A DNA stretch of 64,000 nt from the NCBI RefSeq assembly GCF_019090165.1, contig NZ_JAHRIB010000212.1, positions 62,001 to 126,000 on the forward strand. The letters run 5' to 3'. The position numbers were made by a program, and so were the translations under genes. How positions within the stretch are numbered: position 1 is the first letter of the stretch; each line of letters starts with the position of its first letter. Below the pieces are notes generated by a model. The model searched no databases, was not told the origin of the DNA, and saw only the letters and a list, made by a program, of their open reading frames with translations. Shown piece after piece: positions 8,730-16,824 of this stretch. This DNA is from Streptomyces sp. BV286. Its GTDB lineage: Bacteria; Actinomycetota; Actinomycetes; Streptomycetales; Streptomycetaceae.

Positions 8730-10103
8730 ATGAGCCCGCTCGCATCAGGCCCCCAAGGCCCGGACACCCTGCGACCGTTGCTCACCACCGTGCTCGACGC
8801 GCTACGGACCGGCGCAGCCGCCCGCGGCGGCCCACTCCCCGCCGGCGGCCCCGCCGAAGTCGCCGCACGCCTGCGCGAAGCCGTCGGCGACGTCCTGCCC
8901 GACCACGGCGACGAGAACGCCCTGCACACCCTCGTCCACGCCTTCACCGCCGGCGCCGCAGACCCCGCGCACCCCCTCTGCACAGCCCACCTGCACTGCC
9001 CGCCCCTCGCCGTCGCCACCGCCGCCGACCTCGCCGCCAGCGCCCTCAACCCCTCCCTCGACTCCTGGGACCAGGCCCCGGCCGCCTCGGAACTGGAAGC
9101 CCTCGTCACCAGAGCCCTCGCCGCCGAGGTCTACCCACCGACCACCCGCACCACCACCAACCCCGACGCCCTCGTCACCACAGGCGGCACCGAAGCCAAC
9201 CAGCTCGCCCTCCTCCTGGCCCGCGAAACCCACGGCCACGTACAACTCGTGCAGGCCGCCAACGCCCACCACTCACTGCACCGCGCCACCTGGCTCCTCG
9301 GCCTCCCCGAACCCGTCACCGTGCCCGCCCCCGCAGGCACCATGGACCCCGTCGCACTCCACCAAGCCCTCACCGCACTCCCCGGCCCCGTCGTCGTCGC
9401 CGCCACCGCCGGCACCACCGACGCCGGCCTCATCGACCCACTCCCCGAGATCGCCGCACTCTGCGAAACCCACGGAGCCCGCCTCCACATCGACGCCGCC
9501 TACGGCGGAGGCCTCCTCCTCAGCGACCGCCACCGCCCCAAACTCCACGGCCTCGACCGCGCCCACACCGTCACCCTCGACCTCCACAAACTCGGCTGGC
9601 AGCCCGTCGCCGCAGGCCTCCTCGCCGTACGCGACCCCCACGACCTCACCGCGCTCAACAACCAGGCCGACTACCTCAACGCCGACGACGACACCGAAGC
9701 CGGCCTGCCCGACCTCCTCGGACGCTCCCTGCGCACCACCCGACGACCCGACATCCTCAAGATCGCCGTCACCCTCAAGACCCTTGGCCGCCAGGGACTG
9801 GGCGCACTCGTCGACCAGGTCTGCGCCCGCGCCGCCGAACTCGCCGAACTCATCCACCGGCACCCCCACCTCGAGCTCTACGACCGGCCCACCATCAGCA
9901 CCGTCCTCTTCCGGCCCACCCACGCCACCGACGACACCGTCGCCGCCGTACGCCGCACCCTCCTCACCGAAGGCCACGCCGTCCTCGGCCGCGCCCGACC
10001 GGACGACCGCCTCTGGCTCAAAGCCACCCTGCTCAACCCGCACACCGGACCCGGCGACCTGGCCGCGCTCCTGGAACTCGTGGAAGGACACACCGCACGA
10101 TGA
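8730..10103 (+). CDS. PLP-dependent amino acid decarboxylase, DesA-like
   Basis: A 457-residue group II (fold type I) decarboxylase. The Schiff-base lysine is Lys287 in LDLHKLGW. The upstream HIDAAYGGG carries the PLP-contacting aspartate, TTGGTEANQLALLLARE the phosphate-binding loop, and SLRTTRRPD a conserved substrate-side segment. The pattern NPSLDSWDQAPA matches DesA-type lysine decarboxylases of desferrioxamine clusters. The likely reaction is conversion of lysine or ornithine to a diamine. Its stop overlaps the next start by four bases, indicating translational coupling to the N-hydroxylase. No acetyltransferase or NIS synthetase follows, so this pair is not a full siderophore cluster. 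Substrate is inferred only. Confidence 0.85.
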   Translation: MSPLASGPQGPDTLRPLLTTVLDALRTGAAARGGPLPAGGPAEVAARLREAVGDVLPDHGDENALHTLVHAFTAGAADPAHPLCTAHLHCPPLAVATAADLAASALNPSLDSWDQAPAASELEALVTRALAAEVYPPTTRTTTNPDALVTTGGTEANQLALLLARETHGHVQLVQAANAHHSLHRATWLLGLPEPVTVPAPAGTMDPVALHQALTALPGPVVVAATAGTTDAGLIDPLPEIAALCETHGARLHIDAAYGGGLLLSDRHRPKLHGLDRAHTVTLDLHKLGWQPVAAGLLAVRDPHDLTALNNQADYLNADDDTEAGLPDLLGRSLRTTRRPDILKIAVTLKTLGRQGLGALVDQVCARAAELAELIHRHPHLELYDRPTISTVLFRPTHATDDTVAAVRRTLLTEGHAVLGRARPDDRLWLKATLLNPHTGPGDLAALLELVEGHTAR

Positions 10104-11521
10104 GGCCGACGCCACCCCCCACGCCCCCCACCCGCCACGAACCCGAAGCCCCCCGCGACCTCGTCGGCATCGGCATCGGCCCCAACAACCTCTCCCTCGC
10201 CGCCCTCGCCCACCCCCTCACCGAACTCGACACCGCCTTCTACGAACAGCGCCCCACCTTCGACTGGCACCCCGGCCTCCTCCTCGAAGGCACCACCCTC
10301 CAAGTCCCCTTCCTCGCCGACCTGGTGACCCTCGCCGACCCCGCCAGCCCCTGGACCTTCCTCAACTACCTCAAAACCCGCGAACGACTCTTCCCGTTCT
10401 ACTTCGCCGAACGCTTCCACATCCACCGCAGCGAATACGCCGCATACTGCCGCTGGGTCAGCGACAGCCTCCCCGGACTCCACTTCGGCCACCAGGTCGA
10501 CGCCGTCCGCTGGAACCCCGAACGCGACGTCTTCGAAGTCGACTTCACCCAACTCGACACCGACGGCGAAGCAGAAGCCCTCGGACGCACCTACACGAAG
10601 AACATCGCCCTCGGCATCGGCACCGCCCCCCACATCCCCGAACCACTCCGCCCACTCGTCGAAGCACCCGGCGTCCCCGTCATCCACGCCGCCGACTACC
10701 TCCACCACCGCGACCGGTTCCTCACCGCCGACCACATCACCGTCATCGGATCAGGACAGTCCGGCGCCGAAGTCTTCCTCGACCTCCTCAAAAACCGCCC
10801 CACCGGCCGGGAAAAGATCCACTGGCTCGCCCGCACCGAGGCCTTCGCACCCATGGAGTACTCAAAACTCGGCCTCGAACACTTCACACCCGACTACACG
10901 CGCTACTTCCACGACCTGCCCGAACCCGTACGCGACCGACTCGTCCCCGCTCAGTGGCAACTCCACAAAGGCATCGACGCCGACACCATCGCCGCCATCC
11001 ACGACGAGCTCTACCGCCGCACCCTCGACGGCGGCTGGCCCGAAACCGTCCTCACCCCCGGCGTCCTCGTCCGCACCGCGGGCCGCATCGCCACCACCAA
11101 GATCGAACTACACCTCGAACACGTCCAACAGGCCAGCCGCTCCCGCATCACCACCGACGCCGTCATCCTCGCCACCGGCTACCGCGAACGCCCCCTCGGC
11201 GGACTCCTCGCCGGCCTCGACCCCTACATGCGCCGCGACGCCTCCGACCGCCCCAGAATCGACGACCGCCACCGCCTCGTCCTCGACCCCTCCGTCACCG
11301 GATCCATCTACATCCAGAACGGCGAACGACACACCCACGGCGTCGGCGCCCCCGACCTCGGCCTCACCGCCTGGCGCAGCGCCGGCATCCTCAACTCCCT
11401 GACGGACAAAGACCCCTACCCCCTGCCGAACCGAACCGCCTTCACGACCTTCGGACTCACCCCACAGCCCCAGATCCCACCCGCCCGGCAGTCCAGGATG
11501 CTCACACCCCTCACGGACTGA
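10100..11521 (+). CDS. FAD/NADPH-dependent amine N-hydroxylase, DesB/IucD/PvdA family
   Basis: A 473-residue flavin monooxygenase of the SidA/IucD/PvdA family, which hydroxylates a side-chain or diamine nitrogen during siderophore synthesis. The FAD site is GIGIGPNNLSLAALA (about 15-29), the NADPH site VIGSGQSGAEVFLDLL (about 215-230), and ATGYRERPL lies near residue 358. It overlaps the decarboxylase by ATGA at 10100-10103, so the two are probably made in step: decarboxylation, then N-hydroxylation of the resulting diamine. It is convergent with the 5'-nucleotidase. The exact amine is not readable from sequence. Confidence 0.88.
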   Translation: MRPTPPPTPPTRHEPEAPRDLVGIGIGPNNLSLAALAHPLTELDTAFYEQRPTFDWHPGLLLEGTTLQVPFLADLVTLADPASPWTFLNYLKTRERLFPFYFAERFHIHRSEYAAYCRWVSDSLPGLHFGHQVDAVRWNPERDVFEVDFTQLDTDGEAEALGRTYTKNIALGIGTAPHIPEPLRPLVEAPGVPVIHAADYLHHRDRFLTADHITVIGSGQSGAEVFLDLLKNRPTGREKIHWLARTEAFAPMEYSKLGLEHFTPDYTRYFHDLPEPVRDRLVPAQWQLHKGIDADTIAAIHDELYRRTLDGGWPETVLTPGVLVRTAGRIATTKIELHLEHVQQASRSRITTDAVILATGYRERPLGGLLAGLDPYMRRDASDRPRIDDRHRLVLDPSVTGSIYIQNGERHTHGVGAPDLGLTAWRSAGILNSLTDKDPYPLPNRTAFTTFGLTPQPQIPPARQSRMLTPLTD

Positions 11522-11593
11522 GGGCCCGCCCCGCCCTCCCCGCCGCCCCGAGGCGGAGAGAAGAGCCGGACAGGCCCCCTCCGAACACACGCC

Positions 11594-13402
11594 CTAGAAA
11601 ACGGGCGTCCCCTCCCGCGTCAGCTTCCAGTCCACCGAAGCGAACTCCTTCGGGTCCAGCGAACCCTTCGCCGTCACCCACTCCGCGATCCGCGTACGGA
11701 TCTCCGTCGACTCCGCCCACAGCTCCTTCGCCGACGCCACGTGCGGGAACGCCCCACCACCGTTCGCCCGGTAGTTGTTCACCGCGAACACGAACTGCTG
11801 CGCGTCGTCCAGCGCCGCACCGTTGTAGGAAAGATTCCTGATCCGCGACCCGGCCGCCCGCGCGATGTCGATGTCGTACGTCAGACCCGACACGTAGTCG
11901 TAGTTGTAGTCCGGCCGGTTGCCCGCGTTCGTCAGCTTCTCCACGTCCACCGGCGCACCAACCGCCGTCTGCACGAAGTACTGCGCCGAGAACTCCAGAT
12001 ACGCCCGCAACTGCGCACCCGTCATCAACTTCGCCACCAGCGTGTTGTCGTACACGTACAGACTCGACAGATCCCGGATCGTCACGTCCCCCGCCGGAAT
12101 CTCCGACGTACGCGAGAACGGCGACGCCTGCGACAACACCGGCAGCGACGCATACTCCGTACCCACCAGCGCCGCCCTGACCACGTCCTCCTGCACCTTC
12201 GTGATCAGGTCGATGATCGGCGCGTCCTTGTACCGCGCCTCCACCGTCGTCAGCGTCTCTGTCGCCGTACCGACCACCTGGTTGACGTACGCCACGACCA
12301 CGTCGTGCTCGTCCTTCAGAAGCTTCGTGATCCTCGGGTCGTCCGCCACCGAGTTCGAGTTGCGGACCGACGCCGCCACCGACTCGACCACCCACCGGCC
12401 CTTCTCGAAGACCAGCTCGAAATCGAACAGCGACAACCGCTCCGCATACGCCAGCGGCTCCGACAGAACAACCGTCTTCCCGGTCTTCGCGTTCGTCACC
12501 TTCAGCTCGGGAATCTCCACATGCGCATGCCCCACCAGGATCGCGTCGATCCCGGGCACCTGCTGCGCCACCAGCGCCGCCGAGTTCTCGACATACGGCA
12601 ACTGGTCACCGTACGACGACGTACCGGACGACCCACTGTGCGCCGACACGACAACCACGTCCGCGCCCATCGACCGCAGCTTCGGCACCCACTTCGCCGC
12701 CTGCTCCTCCAACCCGGGAAACACCAGCTTGCCCTGGACATACGCCTTGTCCCAGATCGCGATACCGGGGTTGGTGAGACCGAGAACCGCGACCTTGACC
12801 GGCGGAGCACCCTTCACCTGGAACTTCTTGATGAAATACGGAGGGAAGGCCGGCTTCAGCGTCTTCGCGTCCAGCGCGTTCGCACCGAGCAGCGGGAAAC
12901 GGCACTGCTCCTCGAACTTCCGCAGCGTCTCGATGCCGTAATTGAACTCGTGGTTGCCCAACGCCACCGCGTCGTACCCGATGGCGTTCATCGCCTGCGC
13001 CATCGGATGCACCGGCCCACCCTTGGCCGTGATCGGGTCGACCTTCGCGTAGTAGTACGTCAGCGGCGTGCCCTGGATCGTGTCACCCGCATCCAGCAAC
13101 AGCGTGTTGCAACGGCCCTTCTCCTTGCGCACCGCGTTCACCAGCGTCGAGATCCGCGCCAGCCCCTGCGCGTTGCCCGCCGCGTCCTTGTACTCCGCGT
13201 CCTTGAAGTAGTCCCAGTTGAAGACATGCCCGTGCAGATCGGTCGTGCCCATCACCGTCAGCGAGTACCGCTTCGGCTTCGGCTTCCTGCCACCCGCCGC
13301 CACCGCCGCCTCCGCACTCGGCGCCACGACCGCCCCGGTCAGGGCGACACCGGCCCCGGTCACAGCGGACTTCTTCAGGAACTTCCGACGGTTCAACGGC
13401 AT
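11594..13402 (-). CDS. Tat-exported 5'-nucleotidase / 2',3'-cyclic nucleotide phosphodiesterase family
   Basis: A 602-residue exported metallophosphoesterase. The twin-arginine signal is NRRKFLKKSAVTGAG at residues 4-18, followed by a hydrophobic core and AEAA. Metal ligands lie in DLHGH, DAGDT, GNHEFNYG, SAHSG and GHAH, the normal order for this family. The C-terminal 5'-nucleotidase domain binds the nucleotide (FAVNNYRANGG near residue 545). It probably scavenges phosphate and nucleosides outside the cell. ATG 13402 starts directly at the Tat signal; a longer frame to 13588 would place the twin arginines too deep. It is divergent from the SIMPL gene. Confidence 0.94.
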   Translation of the reverse strand: MPLNRRKFLKKSAVTGAGVALTGAVVAPSAEAAVAAGGRKPKPKRYSLTVMGTTDLHGHVFNWDYFKDAEYKDAAGNAQGLARISTLVNAVRKEKGRCNTLLLDAGDTIQGTPLTYYYAKVDPITAKGGPVHPMAQAMNAIGYDAVALGNHEFNYGIETLRKFEEQCRFPLLGANALDAKTLKPAFPPYFIKKFQVKGAPPVKVAVLGLTNPGIAIWDKAYVQGKLVFPGLEEQAAKWVPKLRSMGADVVVVSAHSGSSGTSSYGDQLPYVENSAALVAQQVPGIDAILVGHAHVEIPELKVTNAKTGKTVVLSEPLAYAERLSLFDFELVFEKGRWVVESVAASVRNSNSVADDPRITKLLKDEHDVVVAYVNQVVGTATETLTTVEARYKDAPIIDLITKVQEDVVRAALVGTEYASLPVLSQASPFSRTSEIPAGDVTIRDLSSLYVYDNTLVAKLMTGAQLRAYLEFSAQYFVQTAVGAPVDVEKLTNAGNRPDYNYDYVSGLTYDIDIARAAGSRIRNLSYNGAALDDAQQFVFAVNNYRANGGGAFPHVASAKELWAESTEIRTRIAEWVTAKGSLDPKEFASVDWKLTREGTPVF

Positions 13403-13539
13403 GGTGGGCACTCCTCGGGAACGGTGAACAACGCGCGTAGATTCTGACCCGCTCACCACGCACCGCAACACCCCCCACAGGTTTCGATCTGGTGACCGGC
13501 AGGAGCCGGAAACGGGCCGCCGGTGACAGAGTGGGACGT

Positions 13540-14256
13540 ATGACCTCAGCCCACGAGGAACCCCGCCCCACCACCCCCCACGGCACACCCGAAGCCCCCC
13601 GCATCGCCGTCCGCGGCGAAGCCCACCTCGAAGTCGACCCCGAGATCGCCCGCATCGGCATCACCATCAGCGCCCGCGGCACCGACCGCCGAAACGCACT
13701 GAACGACCTCACCCGCCGCAACACCACCGTCCTCGACCTGGTCAAAACCTACGGAAACGCCGTCGAAAAACTCGAGACCGGCGCCTTCTCCATCACCCCG
13801 GAACTCACCCGACACGGCCGCGGCGAACGCATCCGCGCCTACCACGGCCGCGTCCACATCACCGCCGAACTCACCGACTTCACCGCCCTCGGCGAACTCA
13901 CCACCCGCCTCGCCGACCTCGACCTCACCCGCGTCGACGGCCCCTGGTGGGCCCTGCGCCCCGACTCACCCGCCCACCGCCGCGCCAGGCAACAAGCAGT
14001 ACGCGAAGCCGTCCAACGAGCCCGCGAATACGCCGAAGCACTCGGCACGACCCTCACCGCACTCCTCGAACTCGCCGACATCGGAACCGAGGACGCGCGC
14101 CCCTACGCCATGGAGGCCCAGTCCCGCTCCATGCGCACCATGGCCTTCGACGCCGCCGACCCCGACCAGACCCCCGCCCTCGACCTCGAACCCGAACGCC
14201 AACACGTCCACGCACAGGTCAACGCCCGCTTCACCATGTCACCGCCCACCCTGTGA
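13540..14256 (+). CDS. SIMPL domain (DUF541) protein
   Basis: A 238-residue protein dominated by a SIMPL/DUF541 domain (about 20-235). Supporting segments are IAVRGEAHLEVDPEIARIG, TISARGTDRRNALNDL, the helix RARQQAVREAVQRAREYAEA and VHAQVNARF at the end. SIMPL proteins are bacterial homologues of a signalling-pathway adaptor and of periplasmic oxidative-stress proteins. This copy has no signal peptide, so it is probably cytoplasmic. Its function is unknown. The start at ATG 13540 was preferred over 13492 because the extra residues are basic and low-complexity. Confidence 0.85.
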   Translation: MTSAHEEPRPTTPHGTPEAPRIAVRGEAHLEVDPEIARIGITISARGTDRRNALNDLTRRNTTVLDLVKTYGNAVEKLETGAFSITPELTRHGRGERIRAYHGRVHITAELTDFTALGELTTRLADLDLTRVDGPWWALRPDSPAHRRARQQAVREAVQRAREYAEALGTTLTALLELADIGTEDARPYAMEAQSRSMRTMAFDAADPDQTPALDLEPERQHVHAQVNARFTMSPPTL

Positions 14257-14292
14257 ACGCCCCGGACGACAGGCCCACGTAGGGGCGTGGGG

Positions 14293-15072
14293 TCAGTACT
14301 TGGCGCCGACGTGGACGTCCATGAGGGCTACGGAGGCTTTGCGGGCGACGGAGATGTTGTACGGGTTGCCGTGCCGGGTGCAGTGCGTCCACTCGACGCC
14401 CAGCCTGTCGAGTGTGTCCGTGTAGAGCTGCCGGATGTCGTCGGAGACGTTGGTGAAGAAGTACCGAGGGTATTCGTAGCGCTTACGCTCACCGGCGACG
14501 AGGCGGGTCGTCCAATTGGTGATGCGGCAGCCGTCGGAGTGGACGAGGCCGCGGATGAACTCCCATGGGTGGGCGTCGACAAGCTCCTGTTGCCAGGGTT
14601 CGAGGGCGATGGTGCGCTCGTGCTTCTTGCCGGGACCGTGCTGCGGAAACATGCACGTCCAGTGCTTGGTGTACGACTTCACCTCGACGCAACCTGCCTT
14701 GTGGCGCTGCCGGACGCTGGGGAGCGGCAGCACCCTACGCATAGCGTCTTCGGCGGCTGAGATCAGCCCGGTCTGCAGGGCGTTGCAGAAGATGGACAGG
14801 TGGTGCTGCTTGGGCTTCGAGATGATGTGGCCGTCGCCGAGGTAAAGGCCCAGGAGATAGGCGTACGCAACTTTGTCGTACTCGCGGCCCGTGCAGTGAG
14901 GGCAGTCCGTCGGCTGCTCGTACGTTTCACCACGTACACGGCGATCTTCGCTGCGCCACCAGCCAATGGTCCCGCGCGGGATGTTGAAGCGCTCGGCGAC
15001 TGCGCGATTGGGGACGCCCTGGCGCATGAGTGCGACGGCCTGGGCACGAATCGAAGGGCTGTGCTGGTCCAT
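14293..15072 (-). CDS. LAGLIDADG homing endonuclease-like protein with N-terminal HTH
   Basis: A 259-residue protein. Residues 5-42 are a helix-turn-helix of the transposase or resolvase type (AVALMRQGVPNRAVAERFNI then TIGWW). CPHC at 57-60 may bind zinc. Two LAGLIDADG-like motifs follow, YLLGLYLGDGHI (72-83) and FIRGLVHSDGCR (172-183), with acidic residues Asp80 and Asp180 in the catalytic positions. Two motifs in one chain imply a monomeric nuclease. It is not inside an intron or intein; it lies 106 nt downstream of a tRNA on the same strand. Base composition is less extreme than in its left-hand neighbours. It could be a free-standing homing gene or a domesticated DNA-binding protein. ATG 15072 is the only good start. 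Confidence 0.8.
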   Translation of the reverse strand: MDQHSPSIRAQAVALMRQGVPNRAVAERFNIPRGTIGWWRSEDRRVRGETYEQPTDCPHCTGREYDKVAYAYLLGLYLGDGHIISKPKQHHLSIFCNALQTGLISAAEDAMRRVLPLPSVRQRHKAGCVEVKSYTKHWTCMFPQHGPGKKHERTIALEPWQQELVDAHPWEFIRGLVHSDGCRITNWTTRLVAGERKRYEYPRYFFTNVSDDIRQLYTDTLDRLGVEWTHCTRHGNPYNISVARKASVALMDVHVGAKY

Positions 15073-15178
15073 GTGAAAACTCTGCGCGACTGATCGCTAC
15101 AGAGCGCAGCGAAAAGCGGATGTTCACGAGAACGGGAACATCCGCTTCTTGATGGTGACCTTGGAAAACAAGGAAAAG

Positions 15179-15251
15179 TGCCCCGAGTCGGATTCGAACC
15201 GACGCTGTATGGGTTTTGAATCCATGGCCTCTACCGCTGGGCTACCGGGGC
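15179..15251 (-). tRNA. tRNA-Leu(CAA), atypical short form
   Basis: Read on the minus strand, a full cloverleaf of 73 nt folds: acceptor GCCCCGG with TCGGGGC (last pair G-U), D stem GCC/GGC with GGTAG loop, anticodon stem ATGGA/CCCAT with an A-C mismatch next to the loop, loop TTCAAAA, and T arm GTCGG/CCGAC around TTCGAAT. The anticodon is CAA (leucine, codon UUG) and the discriminator is A. CCA is not encoded. A normal bacterial tRNA-Leu has a long variable arm and is about 85 nt; here the variable region is only ACAGC. It may be a divergent or specialised tRNA, or one not charged with leucine. Confidence 0.8.
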
Positions 15252-15352
15252 CCCCTTCGAAACGAAGGTCGACGGTCTCCCGCCGTGTGACCACCATACC
15301 GCAGCTAGGTACGCTCTTGGGAGCAGTACTTGCCCCATGACGAGGAGCCCCC

Positions 15353-16009
15353 GTGACCGCCCCCGAGTCGCCCCAGCCCGTGGACGCGCCCGACGACGAC
15401 AAGTCGCACGTGCCTCCGCTGACGACCCGTGTCGTCATCGCCGAGGACGAGGCGCTGATCCGTCTCGACCTCAAGGAGATGCTGGAGGAAGAGGGGTACT
15501 CGGTCGTGGGCGAGGCCGGTGACGGTGAGGAAGCCGTCGAGCTCGCCAGGCAGCACCGTCCGGATCTCGTGATCCTCGACGTGAAGATGCCGAAGCTCGA
15601 CGGCATCTCCGCCGCGGAGAAGATCGCCGAGGAGTCCATCGCTCCGGTGCTGATGCTGACGGCGTTCTCGCAGCGTGATCTCGTCGAGCGGGCGCGTGAC
15701 GCCGGCGCGATGGCGTATCTGGTGAAGCCGTTCAGCAAGAGTGACGTGGTTCCGGCGATCGAGATGGCTGTCTCGCGGTTCACGGAGCTGAAGACGCTGG
15801 AGAAGGAGATCGAGGATCTCACCCAGCGTCTGGAGACGCGGAAGCTGGTGGACCGTGCGAAGTCGGTTCTTCAGACGGAGTACGGCCTGACGGAGCCGGC
15901 GGCGTTCCGTTGGATCCAGAAGACGTCGATGGATCGGCGTATGTCGATGCAGCAGGTGGCGGAGGCGGTCATTCTGGATGCGGACGAGAAGAAGGCCGCG
16001 AAGGACTGA
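15353..16009 (+). CDS. pdtaR: ANTAR-domain response regulator (PdtaR type)
   Basis: A 218-residue two-domain regulator. The receiver (about 25-140) has acidic residues in VVIAEDEALIRLD, phosphoacceptor Asp76 in ILDVKMP, Thr103 in MLTAFS and Lys125 in LVKPFSK. A coiled coil (TLEKEIEDLTQRLETRK) leads to the ANTAR RNA-binding domain (about 155-212), with AKSVLQTEYGLTEPAAFRWI and DRRMSMQQVAEAVI. ANTAR proteins bind paired hexaloop RNA hairpins and act as antiterminators; actinobacterial PdtaR is phosphorylated by PdtaS-type kinases. GTG 15353 has a GAGGAG ribosome binding site. It is transcribed alone and ends at a strong shared terminator. Confidence 0.95.
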   Translation: MTAPESPQPVDAPDDDKSHVPPLTTRVVIAEDEALIRLDLKEMLEEEGYSVVGEAGDGEEAVELARQHRPDLVILDVKMPKLDGISAAEKIAEESIAPVLMLTAFSQRDLVERARDAGAMAYLVKPFSKSDVVPAIEMAVSRFTELKTLEKEIEDLTQRLETRKLVDRAKSVLQTEYGLTEPAAFRWIQKTSMDRRMSMQQVAEAVILDADEKKAAKD

Positions 16010-16032
16010 GGTCCGTCCGAGCGGTTGTTGGT

Positions 16033-16079
16033 ACGGCTGAGGCCCGCACCCCGGAAGATCGGGTGCGGGCCTCAGCCGT
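16033..16079. terminator. Bidirectional hairpin terminator between pdtaR and livF
   Basis: A perfect 19-bp inverted repeat (16033-16051 with 16061-16079, core GGCCCGCACCC) with a 9-nt loop lies in the 98-nt gap between two convergent genes. It should stop transcription of pdtaR on the plus strand and of the liv operon on the minus strand. There is no long U tract, as is usual in streptomycetes. Confidence 0.9.
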
Positions 16080-16107
16080 GTGCGGGGTCTGTGCCGTGGT
16101 GTGCGGC

Positions 16108-16824
16108 TCAGTCCTCGCCGAGGTACGCCTTGCGTACCGATTCGTCGTGCAGGAGGTCCTGGCCGGTGCCGGAGAGGACGACGTTGCCGACTTCCATGAC
16201 GTGTCCGTGGTCGGCGAGGGAGAGCGCCGCCTGGGCGTTCTGCTCGACGAGGAGGATCGTCGTGCCGGAGGCCTTGAGTTCGGCGATGGTGGCCATGATC
16301 TTCTGCATCATGATCGGTGAGAGGCCCATGGAGGGTTCGTCGAGCATGAGCAGTTTGGGCTGTGACATGAGGGCGCGGCCCATGGCGAGCATTTGCTGTT
16401 CGCCGCCGGAGAGGGTTCCCGCGGCCTGCTTGCGGCGTTCCCCGAGGATGGGGAAGAGCTCGTAGGCGCGCTGGATGTCCTTCTCGATGCCTGGTTTGTC
16501 GCTGCGGAGGAAGGCGCCGAGTCGGAGGTTGTCCTCGATGGTCATGCGGGGGAAGATGTGCCGCCCCTCGGGGGAGTGGGCGAGCCCCAGGGCGACGATC
16601 TGGTGGGCGGGGGTCTTCTTGAGTGATTTGCCCTGGAACTTGATCTGGCCGCCGACGGGCTTGAGGAGGCCGGAGAGGGTGCGCAGGGTGGTGGTCTTGC
16701 CGGCGCCGTTGGTGCCGATGAGGGTGACCACTTCGCCGGCTTCGACCTTGAAGGAGATGCCCTTGACGGCTTCGATCTTGCCGTAGGCGACTCGGAGGTC
16801 CTCGACTTCGAGCAGTGCGGTCAT
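16108..16824 (-). CDS. livF: Branched-chain amino acid ABC transporter ATP-binding protein LivF
   Basis: A 238-residue ABC ATPase of LivF length. Walker A is GTNGAGKTT (about 35-43), the Q loop region follows, the signature is LSGGEQQM (about 141-148), and Walker B is LLMLDEPSMGL (about 161-171), with the switch histidine replaced by Gln in LLVEQNA, as in LivF proteins. It powers uptake of leucine, isoleucine and valine, or related ligands, with LivG. The start codon overlaps the livG stop by ATGA (16821-16824), so it is translationally coupled. It is the last gene of the livJ-H-M-G-F operon and ends at the 16033-16079 hairpin. Confidence 0.95.
   Translation of the reverse strand: MTALLEVEDLRVAYGKIEAVKGISFKVEAGEVVTLIGTNGAGKTTTLRTLSGLLKPVGGQIKFQGKSLKKTPAHQIVALGLAHSPEGRHIFPRMTIEDNLRLGAFLRSDKPGIEKDIQRAYELFPILGERRKQAAGTLSGGEQQMLAMGRALMSQPKLLMLDEPSMGLSPIMMQKIMATIAELKASGTTILLVEQNAQAALSLADHGHVMEVGNVVLSGTGQDLLHDESVRKAYLGED

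Noticed and set aside
8730..11521. Complete desferrioxamine cluster
   Set aside because: Only DesA- and DesB-like genes are present. The next genes are a 5'-nucleotidase and pepN, not desC/desD or a transporter.
15210..15226. Anticodon read as TCA (UGA decoding) in the odd tRNA
   Set aside because: Shifting the loop by one base leaves the anticodon stem without pairs. Only the CAA reading keeps four good pairs.
13900..15400. Replication origin at the base-bias switch
   Set aside because: No dnaA, dnaN, gyr genes or DnaA-box cluster is nearby. The switch is better explained by a rearrangement or local effect.
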